DNA of 64,000 nucleotides, taken from contig CM037874.1 in the NCBI GenBank assembly GCA_021292105.1, forward strand, positions 59,994,539-60,058,538, in the 5' to 3' direction. Shown one piece after another: positions 42,771 through 56,600 of this stretch (position 1 is its first letter; each line of letters opens with the position of its first letter). This DNA is from Anadara kagoshimensis (Eukaryota > Mollusca > Bivalvia > Arcoida > Arcidae). The notes below the pieces were generated by a model. The model did not search any database. It was not told where the DNA came from and was given only the letters and a program-made list of their open reading frames with translations. A program made the translations under genes and the position numbers.

Positions 42771-42888
42771 ATGATCATATATCAGTGTATATTATCAACT
42801 TATTACTACTATGGAGTTTATAAGCTTAAATGATCATATATCAGTGTATATTATCAACTTATTACTACTACGGAGTTTATAAGCTTGA
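42771..42888. repeat. 59-bp direct duplication (two copies)
   Basis: Two adjacent copies of atgatcatatatcagtgtat ... ggagtttataagctt differ at one or two sites. A recent tandem duplication in the RPA1-NF2 intergenic region. Confidence 0.85.
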
Positions 42889-44572
42889 ATGTTTGAAGAT
42901 TTGGTATCAAAGGATGCAGAATTGAATGTACTCCATCATGATATACTTGAATTTTTAATATCAGTAAAAATAAATACTAGTTACTCGTCTTGGATGTTAC
43001 GTTTATATGAAAAATATTTGTACTATATTCGGTACAAGAAAATGTTCGGCGTTTTGCGGAAGTAATGATCCATTTGTAAATTCCAAAAGTAATAAGTTGC
43101 TAATATCTGAATAGATAATAATTTTTCCAAAAGTGTCCAGCAGCTTCTCCACAAGTAACTGACTACTAGTTGCTAACTTTTTTCTACAAGCAAAAACGGT
43201 TACCAGTAGGTAACTTTACCTATCTGTATAAGTTTGTGCGTTATCAGATTTTATAGAGGACTATCGTGAATACCCATATGCTATCAAATCCCTCGAACGT
43301 TTTGGCCGGCAGTTAAACCCTCCTGAATGTTACCCGCCATAGAATAATGAAGATTTTGATGCGGACATTGTTATGCCTTGAAAAGAAGTGGGTGCGCATC
43401 TAGGGATCTTAAAAATACCTGATAACTTTTTTTCTACAGAATTGGATTCTATGTGACAGCCCAAGTAGAAATCTCATCTACGAGACGAACTGAAAATGAC
43501 AGTCTGAGGAATCAAGACAGTAAAACTACGTCATGATGACGTCGCGCCAAGTTGTGCACTGCACCTGTTCACTCGGAATCTTACATTATTTCTTATGAAT
43601 CTTCAGTGAAAAACAATACATTACACATGCATGCGTGTTCTTTCGCATGTTGCCGTTTTAAAAAAAAAATGTTATTTATGTTTGTTGACGACGTCATTAC
43701 TCACCCGCGTACATGATAAACGTAATTTATGTATAGCTAAAAGATTTAAAAAATGACTGACCTTTGGCCTTTGTATTTTTATGTTTAAAAATAAATTATG
43801 ACAAACTCCGAGTTAACATTAAATTTCAGATATAGTGCCTTTGTTATCATATTTAAATTAAAAAATTAATTTGTTCCATAGATGCCATCATGGGACATGA
43901 TTTCTACTTGGAGCTGTCACCTATAATCAGCTGATAATAATTCTAATTAAAGCACCATTGACGTCAGGCGTTAAAGTTCAGAAAGTATGGATGGAAAAGA
44001 CAGTATTATTCAATTCAAAGTGCATAATTTAAATTATATTTGGATATAGATATAATTAACGACACGGTGCACTTAACGCATGTGTATTATACACGTATAC
44101 TTACAGATGGAATTATTACCCTCTGTATCCATGACACCAAGTTGTTGTTCATTAAATTTTAAATTCCACAATGAACTCGAATAGATTATTGTAGAACAGG
44201 ATAATTCAATCATATTTATTGGGCATGTTTGAAGTTAAAATAAATTGAATTGACGCCGAAAAAAACTCCAAGTGGTTAGGACACCAATGACCATATATCA
44301 GTTACCTTTAGCATCTATAATTGTTTTTCGAAGCCGCTGTAAAATACCTTTAACATCTCGATCTTTTGAACGTTTGAAATCAGAAAGATTATGAGATCGT
44401 CATTAAAAAGGAATCTTGACCCAGAACTTGTCAAAACTTCTGATGGGGTTTTGCCAATCAGATCGAAATCAAGTTAAAATGTAGCCAGCTACGAAGATGT
44501 AATAGACGTGAGATAAATATAAACATTTACAGTTTTAGACTGTACAAATTTTATCGATAAACAGAATCCAAA
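42889..44572. promoter_or_regulatory. RPA1-NF2 intergenic region, candidate shared regulatory DNA
   Basis: The two start codons are divergent and 2.27 kb apart. The region holds TGACGTCG directly followed by CGCGCCAA (43,537-43,550; CRE-like then E2F-like) and a full CRE TGACGTCA at 43,959-43,966. E2F control of RPA genes is known in animals. Which motif serves which gene, or whether either acts, cannot be told from sequence. No third gene is visible. Confidence 0.4.
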
Positions 44573-44680
44573 ATGCCCTTTGTAAACATAAAGAAGGCTG
44601 GCCAAGCCACGGGGAGTACGAAGAGTTTCTCAGTGAGAGTTACTACGATGGATGCGGAACTTGAGTTTGCAAACATTGAT
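44573..44680 (+). CDS. NF2: NF2 (merlin) exon 1, start of FERM domain
   Basis: It encodes [20 protein letters not shown] then [16 protein letters not shown]. VRxxTMDAExEF begins the FERM F1 lobe in merlin and ERM proteins, and the extended N-terminus before it fits merlin, not ezrin/moesin (which start MPK.INVRV). 36 codons, donor gtaagt. Merlin is a membrane-cortex scaffold that feeds the Hippo pathway. The gene continues at 56,301 after an 11.6-kb intron carrying a gypsy element. Confidence 0.93.
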
Positions 44681-47600
44681 GTAAGTATTTCTTTGTTTGA
44701 AATTTGACAAACAGTATTTTTCAGGTTTTGAAAATAAGAATTGTTCATATACTACGAAAAATGATATAATATCCTCGACCGTCCGTGATTCGAGACTCTA
44801 ATAGAAAACGAACTAAATTTGCTAATGTAGCGTAACCTCGAGCTGTTTCTTTCTTAATATATTTTATGGACGCCACCGGACTTATTGCCGAGTTAACAAG
44901 ACCTGCGGAATGGCGTAGCTGCGAATATTATTGACCAAGTCTTGTCTTGTCCTCCACTGCGAGCTATGTACCCTTTCTCTTAATTGCCGAGCGTTGCTGT
45001 ACACGTGGTTTCGTGTGCTTTACCACGTTACTGTGCGGTGCGTCCCACTTTGTTGTGCACTTCGTCCACCGATACCGTGCGCTGCTCCGTCACACTTCAC
45101 TGTGCGCTGCGTCCCACGTTGCTGTGCACCTTCCCACGTTGCCGTGCGTTGTGTTACTGCGTTGCCGTGCAATGCGTCCAACGTTGCCGTGCACTTTCTT
45201 CTACGCTGACGTGCGTTGTGTTATTGCGTTGCTGTGTAATGCGTTATCAGGGCTTAGATTCACCGGGCCTACCACTGGTGAAACCTTAGCTTGTGCCGGG
45301 CTAAACCTCTGGCACCTTCCAACGCTTTTCAACACCGGGGTTTCCACTGGTGCCCTTTTCTTCTCTGTACCACAGATGAACGTCCAAGGTCACAAACCTT
45401 TGTGTGCCTTGCCTTGACGCTTTATCCAAGCGACCGGGTCTCCCAGCGGCGCTTTTCCCTAATATTTTATTATATTAGAAGCTTACCTTTATATCTTTAG
45501 CTTTGTCTTTTAACGCAGACTGTAGACTGTTCAGAACAGAATGATCAATCTGATCTGAAGCACCCCTTATATACCCGTAATGTGTGATGAGTCTGTAGTC
45601 ATCCGCCAATTAAGATAGTCCTATCACTGATTATAAAACTCATTAACTAGTACCTAATACCTTGGTATTCTGATATCTTTGGAATCATAAATCAGGGAAT
45701 CGAATCACAATGAATTTATCTGCATTTTAATGATGGAATTATTGCATTTAATCAAAATATAAACCAGGAAGTTTAATTCATCTTGTTAAAATTACTCCGC
45801 CACCTTGGCTGTTCAATTTAACCTCCCTCTGTAAATGACCATATCTTGGCTATTCCAAATTACTCCCGCTGAGTACAATGATTCGTCACATTGCCCCCCT
45901 CTCATGGAAAATGCGTCCCGCATTTTATCTTCCAATATTATCAACAAATTTTGATTCTCATATCCATTTATATCTTAACATCACACATCCAACAATAATA
46001 CATTACATCTAATTAAACATGGACATTTTACTTGAAATCATCTAAATTAACATAATCGGTCCACCACGCCGGTGGTTTTCTATTTCTACATGACTTTCTT
46101 GTTATATCAACACTGGGTGCTGGTTCTTCTCTATTTTCGTCAATTTTTGATTTACTTTTCGTTTTCTTTGGCACGGTTTCTTCTTCATCATTTAACGACA
46201 CATCTTCAGTATCGTCCATGATATCCATAAGCCCTTCACCCAACAATACTTGTTCTTTGCACGGCTTTAATCTGTCTAGGTGCACTATTTGTGGATCTCC
46301 CTGTCTACCACAGTTGACCTCAAAATTACTGGACCCATCCGTCGAAGTACGTCATATGGTCCCCTCCAGAAACTTGTGAACTTTGATGTACCCCCATCAG
46401 GTACCCGCGGAAAGAACACAAATACTTTGTCTCCAACTTGTATCTTGTATTCAGACCGTTTAGAATCATGAAGATTCTTCTGTCGCTTCATTGCGGTTTC
46501 TAAGTTCTCTCTTACAATTCTGTGTGTTTCCTGCATTCTATTCTGCATATCCTCTACCCATTTACTACAATTATTTGAATCAATATGTGCCGAAAACTGA
46601 ATATCTAATGGCGTTCTCACCTCGCGTCCGAGCATCATTTGATTTGGTGTAAACTGTGTAGATTCTTGGACTGCGCTCCGATATGCCATCATCACAAGTG
46701 GAAGGTATTTGTCCCATTCGTGATGGTCGTCCGCCACATATTTGGCAAGCATATTTTCAAGGGTCCTATTGAATCGCTCGACTAACCCATCACACTGTGG
46801 GTGATACGGCGACGTTCGTGTTTTCTTTATGTCCAGAATCTCGCACATTGACTGAAACACTGATGACTCGAACTGGGCCCCCTGATCACTATGGATGCAC
46901 ATAGGAGTTCCAAATCTTGTGATCACTTCTTTTACCAGAATGTCGGCAACAGTGATGGCTTCCATATTTTGCATTGGAAATGCCTCAGTCCACTTCGTAT
47001 AGTAATCTGCAATTACTAATATGTATTTATTACCCCTTTCTGTAACTGGTAACGGCCCCATTATGTCTATCGCCAAACGTTGCATAGGCTCTCCTACCTG
47101 ATCTGTTTGCATAGAAGCCCTTAATTTCCTAGGTGGGTTATTTCGCTTATTGCATGCCATACAGTTGCGTATGTATAAATCAACATCCTTCCTCAACCCA
47201 GGCCAATAGTAGCGCTGGCGTATTTTGTCATACGTCTTTCTGATACCAAGATGTCCACCTATTGGTCCATCATGAAGGGCCTCAAAAATAACTTTCCTCA
47301 TTGAAAGTGGCACTATAGCTTGTTTCAATGTTTGTGATATCTCCGCTTTTAGTCTATACAAAATCCCATTTTCTATCTTCAAGGTAAAAAATTGATTCCA
47401 GAGACTTTTTATAAACCTATTGTTCTTGGCAATATCCTGATATGCCGGCGGCGATTTTCCTTCTTCAACCCAGCTCCGTACCAACTGTAAATCAGCATCA
47501 CTTGTCTGAATTTGACGTAAATCATAATCGTGTTTCCCAATCTTGACAGAGGCTACAACGTGAGGGGTGTCTCTCTCCCAACCTTGGTAAATTCCACATT

Positions 47601-50600
47601 GACCACAAGGCCTTCGACTAAGTCCATCTGCATTTTTATGTCTAATACCCGACCGGTGTTCAATTGTCATGTTATACGAAGCGAGAACCTCTAGCCATCG
47701 GGCTAATTGTCCCTCCGGTTCACGAAAATGAAATAACCACCGTAATGACCCATGATCGGTGCGTAGTAAGAATTCTCTGCCGAACAAGTAGGGTTTGAAA
47801 TGTTTAACAAAGGTTACGACCGCTAGCAATTCCTTGCGTGTCACGCAATATCTCTTCTCTGTTTTGCTTAAGCTACGGCTACCGTAGGCAATGACATGCT
47901 CCTTCCCATCAATAATCTGTGAAAGAACTCCACCGATTGCGGAATCGCTTGCATCTGTGTCCAGTATGAAACGTTTGGTAAAATCCGGATGAGCCAGTAT
48001 AGGAGCAGTAACTAACCTGTCCCTTAATTGTTCGAATGATGTCTGACATTCCGCAGACCATTTAAACTCCTGGTTCTTCTCCATCAATTTGTGTAAAGGC
48101 TTCGCTATTCTGGCAAAGTCCTGTATGAATTTACGATAGTAACTGCAAAATCCTATAAAGGATCGTACATCTGTTACGGAACATGGTACAGGCCATTGGG
48201 CTACAGCCTCTATCTTTTCAGGATCTGCGCTTATGCCTTTGCCAGAAACTAAGTGTCCAAGAAACGTTACCTCCTTCGCTAAAAGATTGCACTTTTTAGC
48301 CTTTAGCTTAAGTCCAGCATTTTCAAAGCATTTGAATACTTTCTCTAAATTCTGCAGCATATCATCAAACGATTTACCTATGACAATAACGTCGTCAAGA
48401 TAAATCAAACAGATCTCCCAATTCAATCCTGCCAGGATAGTCTCCATCAACCTTTGGAACGTGCCAGGAGCATTGCATAAACCAAAAGGCATGACGTTAA
48501 ATTGGAACAATCCACGCCTTGTAGCAAACGCAGTTTTCTGCTTATCATCAGGTTCTACTTCAACCTGCCAGTAACCGGAAAACAAATCAAGGGTACTGAA
48601 CCAGTCATTACCCTGCAGCTGACTAAGTGCATCATCAATACGTGGAAGCGGGTATGCATCCTTAAGGGTAACATCGTTTAACCTTCTGTAATCCACACAC
48701 ATGCGCAAACTCCCGTCTTTCTTTTGCACCAACACTATTCCTGAAGCCCAAGGACTGATTGACGGTTCTATTACTCCTTGTTTAACATAGTGTCCAATTC
48801 TTATTGACCTGGGGCGCTAACGCTCTGGTACTCTAGGTGGTTGTTTAATGGGCCTGGCGTCTGCAGTTTCTATTTTGTGCCGGATAACATCAGTCCTGCC
48901 CAGCGAATCTCCGTCTAAAGCAAAGAGAACGTCATATTTTTCTATTAAATCTTTGGCCTTTCGGAACTGTTCATCTGTCAAATTTGACCTTGCACCTTTT
49001 AACAGTATATCTTGTAACTGCCTGTGTCTTTCTACCTCACGATTTTCAACTTTATTGTTGGCCGTCATTACTTTAACAGTATTAAACTCGCCAATTACAG
49101 TGTCCTTCTTGATAACTTTAATTTCCTCTGATGGATTCAGTAATCGAACTGGGAATGTGTTCTGTCCTGATACCAATGTTCGTGCAACTAGTGCTCTATC
49201 TGAATTGGTAAATTCTTCCACTGGCTCTATAAGCCCTTCCAAAGACTCTGTGTTTTCAGTACATGCTTTGCCTATCACTATGATTTCACTCCGCGGTGGT
49301 AAAGATACTGTCTCCGAAGTTGCAATTCGAAAGCAACCTATTGGACCCTGTACATAGAGGTTAACAGTTTCACTGCCGATAAGCAACTTTTCACTAACAA
49401 TGTCTACTGTGCACGAGTTCTGGCGCATAAAGTCTAATCCTATCACACCATCTACAGATATATCCGTTATAATGCATTTTACCGTGTGATTAGTTTTTCC
49501 CAACTCCATGTTAAAGTCTGCCTGTCCAACTGTTACTAACGTCTCACCTCCTGCAGTTATAATTGTTTGTTGTACTGACTGTAGTTGTGGTCGATGTTCA
49601 GGAAGAAGTTTGTCCAAGAATTGCCGTGATAACAATGTCACAGTAGCGCCTGTATCAACCAGAAATTTTCCACCGACTCCATTAATTCTACCTTGCACAT
49701 AAATTCCTCCTTCTAGCTTATTCTCCCTACTACCTATAGAGCATCTTGCTCTTTGTTGCCTGTTTCGTAACATGTGGTTATAGCCCAGAGTTTCATTCTG
49801 CTGGTCACTGCTGAACCAGTCTCTGTATTGACAATCTGTTTTGTTTGACAGTCTCGTTTGATATGTCCTTTCTCTCCACATTTATAACAGGTGATCGGTG
49901 GTCTCAGGTTTTTCCGACAATCTTTCTTGATATGTCCCTTTTTACCACATTTGAAGCACTTACTTTTAGTGTTAAACCTATGTGTGCTTGGCACTGCTTC
50001 TGCAGAATATTGGTTTTGGCGTATATCAGCTAATCTAGAATTAAACATCTTCATTTGCTTTAGTTGATCTTGATTTAACTTATGTATCTTTTACTTCTCT
50101 TTCCAGCTGTTCTACTTTATTTTCTTCTGATACGCATCTTCCCCTTGATTCCTCTGGTCTGCCCTTGTTTAATTGTAATGTTCTTAGACTTCTTTCACTT
50201 TCCTGGCGCCGACTCTCGCTCTTAATCACTGCCTCCAGTTCAACAGCAATACTTACAGCATTGTTTAAATCATTAGGTTTTGCTTGTATTACCCGTATTC
50301 TGACATCCCGATTGTATAACTTATCGATGAATTTCTCCTTTGCCAGAGTATCACGCATCTCCGCTTGTGCTGATGGATACGTCATATTCACTAGTCTCAA
50401 TATGTCTTGTGCAAGTTCAGGCAATGATTCACCTGGTCTTTGCGTTCTCTCTTTGAGTTGTGCACGGTACAACTCAACTTGGCTCGGAGGTGCAAATCTC
50501 TTCTAATCTCTCTATTAAAGTATCGTAATTCTGTCTTTCCTTATGATTCATGTTGCTTAGCACAGATTGTGCTTGTCCACGCAATGCCATTGCAAGCTGC

Positions 50601-53600
50601 AATCCCTTATCTTCCTTGGTCCATTTGTTATTAATGGCGCACATGTCAAAATGTGTTTTATAGTCTTGCCATGACTCTTTGCCGTCAAATGTTGCAGGTT
50701 TTACCCGATGTGTTGCTTTGTCACTAAATGTGTAATGACTCTCACCATGCAACTTCGTACTTTGCTTTAATCCTTCAAAATCATGCACATTTTGTTTCCT
50801 GGTATTATCATCACGTGATTTACGTCCACTTATCGGTGGTCGGATCTCGATTTCTTCATCTAGTTGATGATATTTCCTGGCCTGTTCTTTCCTATCTGTA
50901 TCATAATTTCTTGATTCTGGACTTGACCTTATTTCTGAAAATGTTTGTGACGTTGGCGTAGTCTCATGAGCAACTGCTCCTCCTCTAGTCTCAGACACTT
51001 GTATATTTGTCGCCAATTTCCTATCGATTTCTTCTGTTATACTTTTACGCATGTCTCTTATAGCTTCAACTAACATTTCCTGTGACTTTATCTGAGCATC
51101 ATACATTTTCTGCTGTAGCATTTCTTGTTCTTGTGACTTCACTTGTGCATCATGTAGTTGCTTCTGTAATATTTCCTGTGACTTCTTCTGTAATATTTCC
51201 TGTGTCTTCATTGTGTCTCATACATTTCTTTTTGTTGTACCAAAGTCTTCTCCATCATATCAAATTTCTTCCATAATTCGTCATGTTCCCTCTTCCCTTT
51301 ATCCTGTTCATTTTGCATAAACAAGAAGCAATCCAGACTCTCCTCTGTACTCCTGCGCATGTTGACGCCAGAATCGGGAGTAGATTCATACTTGGGCCGT
51401 GCCCTTTACTCATAAAATCTGGCAATAAATCATCAAATAAAACATCTTTATCTTTCTTTGCCTTCTTCTCTGTCATGTCTAAATCAACAAGTGAATGTGC
51501 ATTCATCTGCTGGGCTGTCGAAAACATTCTTACAGTTTCTTCTGCGTGAAATTTGTTTTCAGTGTCCGTGCCGGATCTTTTCCCAAATTGTATCACACTA
51601 TCTTCAAATTCCTCCATATCCACAGAGTGTAAGTCCGTTTGTTGCTGAAATGCTGTGATGGGCGTTTCAATTCAAAGGCAACAAATCCCAACCGCTGCCA
51701 CCAAATTTATGTAGCGTAACCTCGAGCTGTTTCTTTCTTAATATATTTTATGGACGCCACCGGACTTATTGCCGAGTTAACAAGACCTGCGGAATGGCGT
51801 AGCTGCGAATATTATTGACCAAGTCTTGTCTTGTCCTCCACTGCCGAGCTATGTACCCTTTCTCTTAATTGCCGAGCGTTGCTGTACACGTGGTTTCGTG
51901 TGCTGTACCACGTTACTGTGCGGTGCGTCCCACTTTGTTGTGCACTTCGTCCACCGATACCGTGCGCTGCGCCGTCACACTTCACTGTGCGCTGCGTCCC
52001 ACGTTGCTGTGCACCTTCCCACGTTGCCGTGCGTTGTGTTACTGCGTTGCCGTGCAATGCGTCCAACGTTGCCGTGCACTTTCTTCTACGCTGACGTGCG
52101 TTGTGTTATTGCGTTGCTGTGTAATGCGTTATCAGGGCTTAGATTCACCGGGCCTACCACTGGTGAAACCTTAGCTTGTGCCGGGCTAAACCTCTGGCAC
52201 CTTCCAACGCTTTTCAACACCGGGGTTTCCACTGGTGCCCTTTTCTTCTCTGTACCACAGATGAACGTCCAAGGTCACAAACCTTTGTGTGCCTTGCCTT
52301 GACGCTTTATCCAAGCGACCGGGTCTCCCAGCGGCGCTTTTCCCTAATATTTTATTATATTAGAAGCTTACCTTTATATCTTTAGCTTTGTCTTTAACAG
52401 ACTTGTAGACTGTTCAGAACAGAATGATCAATCTGATCTGAAGCACCCCTTATATACCCGTAATGTGTGATGAGTCTGTAGTCATCCCCAATTAAGATAG
52501 TCCTATCACTGATTATAAAACTCATTAACTAGTACCTAATACCTTGGTATTCTGATATCTTTGGAATCATATTAAATCAGGGAATCGAATCACAATGAAT
52601 TTATCTGCATTTTAATGATGGAATTATTGCATTTAATCAAAATATAAACCAGGAAGTTTAATTCATCTTGTTAAAATTACTCCGCCACCTTGGCTGTTCA
52701 ATTTAACCTCCCTCTGTAAATGACCATATCTTGGCTATTCCAAATTACTCCCGCTGAGTACAATAATTCGTCACACTTACACAACAAGAATTTGAGAGCT
52801 GAAAAATAGACAACTGATTTTTCTGGATAGTTTCACAGTAAATACCTAAATTTTTTCTTTAATGCATGAAATCGTCACTGCAGAGCCGATACTCGCGTAT
52901 AATAACTGAAAACAAAAATGGCCTCGAATCTTAGGACGCTCTCGATTTTAGGACGGTCGACGATAATGGTCATAGCATACAAATTAAGCATTGTCAATTC
53001 AAAATTATAATGAGACAAATCAATATAAACCGTAGCTAATATACAGTAACTTTTTAGGATATGCATATGACGGAAGCGCGTGGCCTAGTGGTTAAGGCGT
53101 TGGACTCATGATTCGAAGGTCGTGGGTTCGATCCCTGGACCGGGCGATGTGTTGTGTCCTTGAGCAAGACACTTAATTTCACGTTGTTCCAGTTCACTCA
53201 GCTGAAAAATAAATGAGTACCAGCAAAATGCTGGGGGTTAACCCTGCGATGGACGGGCGTCCCATTCAGGGGAGAGTCTTGTACTCTCAGTCGCTTAACG
53301 CCACCGAAACCGGGATAAGCTCCGACCTGATGGACCTAATGGCTAGGGACAGACTTTAACTTTAATATGACAATATTGTTTTAACCCCATTGAAAATCTG
53401 TATCCACTATTGAAAAATACTGTTTTAATTCATCAGTGAAAAAGACTATCATGTTTTTATGAGGCGCCGTTTCAATATTTATTCACTATTTTCACATAAC
53501 CATAAATCGATTTATGGATATCCAAAAATAGCCAGTATTTTTACATATCCAAAAATCGATTTATGGATATCCAAAAATCGAATTATGGATATCCATAAAT

Positions 53601-56600
53601 TGAATTATGGATATGCAAAAATAGCCAGTATTTTACATATCCAAAAATCGATTTATGAATATCCAAAATTAAATTTTGGAAATTCCAAAATACTGAGTTC
53701 TCCCCATATATCAATCCCGAAGTGAATACTGTTGGTACATTGAATTAATAAAAAAATATTCATCCTCGCAAATAAAAATCATATTTTTACAATAGGGAAT
53801 ATAAATGCGTTTTTCATCGACTTTTGTTAAACATGTAAACTTGTGTATATTTTAAGATTTTTTTCTTTCCTGCAGTGCCCACGCGGTACGCGCGTCGCGT
53901 CTTAGAATCCAACATGGCTGCTACAGAAAGTAATGGAAAGAACGAACATTTGGCTAATATGTAGTAATATTAAACGCAATGTGATGTTTTGAAAGTGAAG
54001 ATATCGACTGTAACCGTATTTTGATAGAGTTAAGACAATCACAACGATGTCTGTCTTTAATGCAACTGTTGACTTAGCTTTTCTGCGTACTTGACAATTT
54101 CCCGCGTAAATAGTAAAACAGTCCCGCACTGTATATTTGGGGAGAAATCATTTCGCACTCTCGATTTATGGATATCCATAAATCAATTTTTGCATATGTA
54201 AAAATACTGACTATTTTTGCATATGTAAAAATACTGACTATTTTTGCATATGCAAAAATCGAATAATGGATATCCAAAATTCGATTTATGGATATCCATA
54301 AATCAATTTTTAGATATCCAAAAATAGTCAGCATTTTTACATATGCAAAATTCGATTTATGGATATCCATAAATCGAATTTTGGATATCCATAAATCGAT
54401 TTTTGCATATGCAAAATTATTTTTAGATATCTAAAAATATTTTTACATATGTTAAATTCGATTTATGGATATCCATAAATGAATTATGGATATCCATAAA
54501 TGAATTATGCATATGTAAAAATAGTGAATAAATATAGAAACGGCGCCTCATATGTTTTAACCCCCAATGAAAATATGTCAATATAGTGGTTGAACTCCAC
54601 CTGTGAAAAAGGACAATATTGTGTTTGAATCCCCTTTGAGAAATATGACAGTATCAATCATGTTTTAACCCCCCTATTGAAAACAATGCTATAACTCTGT
54701 CAAAAATAGTGTCTTATAGGTGATGAAATGTTATTGCTTTTCTAAAATATGACAGTATCAACTATGCCCCACACTCAGTGAAAACTTTTTTTGTCAAAAA
54801 CCTTGTCTAATACTAGTAGGTGATGAAAGGTTACTGCTGCACCATCAGATAACATTATATATCACATAACCCTCCTGTTTATTGATGGAATAAAACGGTG
54901 TAATATTTTTCATATTACACAGGTACCCATGTCATATCACTTGATTGTGACGTAATCAGTTATCACGCTTCTTATTTACGTAGAGGTCGTGCCTAATGAC
55001 GTCATATGAAAACTGTGTCAGTCTGTTGTTTATTTTAGACTTTGAAGACTTTCCGATTCTTGAAAAATAATTTTGATGCATTCGGAAAATAATTATGATT
55101 TAAACTTACATACTGATTATGTCTTTTTTTCTAGGTGATTAATTTACTTTTACTATAACTAAATAGAACTATATTCTTACTTGCGCAGTTAATTTGGAGG
55201 TGATTTGTCTGACCCAGATAGAAATCGTCTGTTTCTATTTGGCATCAAATAATATGTACATGTCATTATGCCTCGGTATTTTGAGTTATGTGATATATAG
55301 AATCTTAGACTCGTGAGGGTTTAATATGAAATTTATTAAACTCGTTCAATAATTAAATATGCCACTCGCCAAGGCTCGTGGCATATTTAATTATTAAACT
55401 CGTTTAATAAATTTCATATTAAACCCCACTCGTCTAAGATCCTCTATGTAATCAATTTGTCATCGCAATGTAATGATTATATTTGTACAATTGGCAGCAT
55501 TCTTTTTTTAATTTTTTTTAAATGTCTCTCAAGTTATTTGTCTACCATTCAAGATTAAGTGCTGATTACATTTTTTAACATTCACAACACAATTCAAAAT
55601 CCTTACTATCAGTAGTTTTTGTTTTCAACTAATTTGACAGCAAGGTTACCAGTGGTGATCATATAATGAAAGTCCCAAGGCTTAAATACAATCTTTAACA
55701 ACTTGGTAAAATCGGACAGAAAAATTAATAAATAAATAAAACCAGAAAAGACAAATGTGCTGTTTTACTTATTCAAATGTTGTCTTATTATTTGACTTTG
55801 ACTACCAGTACTTTGCTTATTTGGTAAACCAAAAAGTCTACTTCAAAGCTATTTACTGACAAGATATATAAAACCTTTCTGCTAGTCAGATTGTTTGCAT
55901 TGTTCTATAACTGATTTACCTGTAGCCTTTACATGCCCCTATCTCTTTGCACATGAATAGCATCCCAAAACTTCTCTTGTTATACAGTTAGTTTCTTATA
56001 ACTCTTTATTAAATGTTGCCAGATGGAATTTTTACTGGGTGGGTTAAAACACATGTTTGCAACCTTTTTTCTATCTGATGTTTATGCTGCTTTCTACTAG
56101 ACTAAATAAATGCAAAATGTCACAATTTTGCCCATGGAAGATGAGGTCAGGTCTGGTCTAGTCCTGTCTGTTTAATTCTCCAATTACTTCAGTTTTTGCT
56201 GCATATATAATCTAAATTTGCCTACAAATGGCTTTTTGATTCTTTAAGATATCTTTTGACTGTTTTCCTATACCATGTAGTAATTTGATTTATATTTTAG
56301 CACAAAGCAGCTGGTAAAGATCTGTTTGAGTTGGTTGTAGAACAATAGGATTAAGAGAAACTATTTATTTTGGTCTTCAGTTTATTGATTCTAAAGGCTA
56401 CATATCCTGGCTCAAGTTTGACAAAAAGGTAATAAAATGATGATAACATAAAAGTTATACATTGTATATATACCATAGATAAAGTACAGTAATTTCAGCA
56501 AAATGACCCTGACAAACAGGGATCTATTTTTCACTAACTCTGCCACTACTTTTTGGTTATAATTTGATAAAAAGAATATATGATAATTTTGTTCAGAATG

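Larger units (their letters stand above)
44826..52775 (-). mobile_element. Ty3/gypsy LTR retrotransposon, young, near full length
   Basis: LTRs of about 1,065 bp at both ends start TG and end CA and are about 99% alike, so the insertion is recent. On the minus strand, gag is followed by protease, reverse transcriptase, RNase H and integrase in the Ty3/gypsy order. Just inside the 5' LTR a primer-binding-like TGGTGGCAGCGGTTGGGA occurs, and a purine tract gagagggggg precedes the 3' LTR. A clean target duplication is not evident. The pol part is one long open frame; the element as a whole appears to have only a few breaks, some of which may be read errors or the family's normal frame change. It lies antisense in NF2 intron 1. 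Confidence 0.95.

Noticed and set aside
44931-45500. Cysteine-rich plus-strand frames, repeated at 51,826-52,385
   Set aside because: They lie in the two LTRs of the gypsy element on the opposite strand and are pairwise copies, so they are not host genes.
53072-53150. Apparent tRNA gene (A and B boxes)
   Set aside because: It is the head of a SINE: the sequence continues into a V/Meta-like core and is flanked by a 7-bp duplication.
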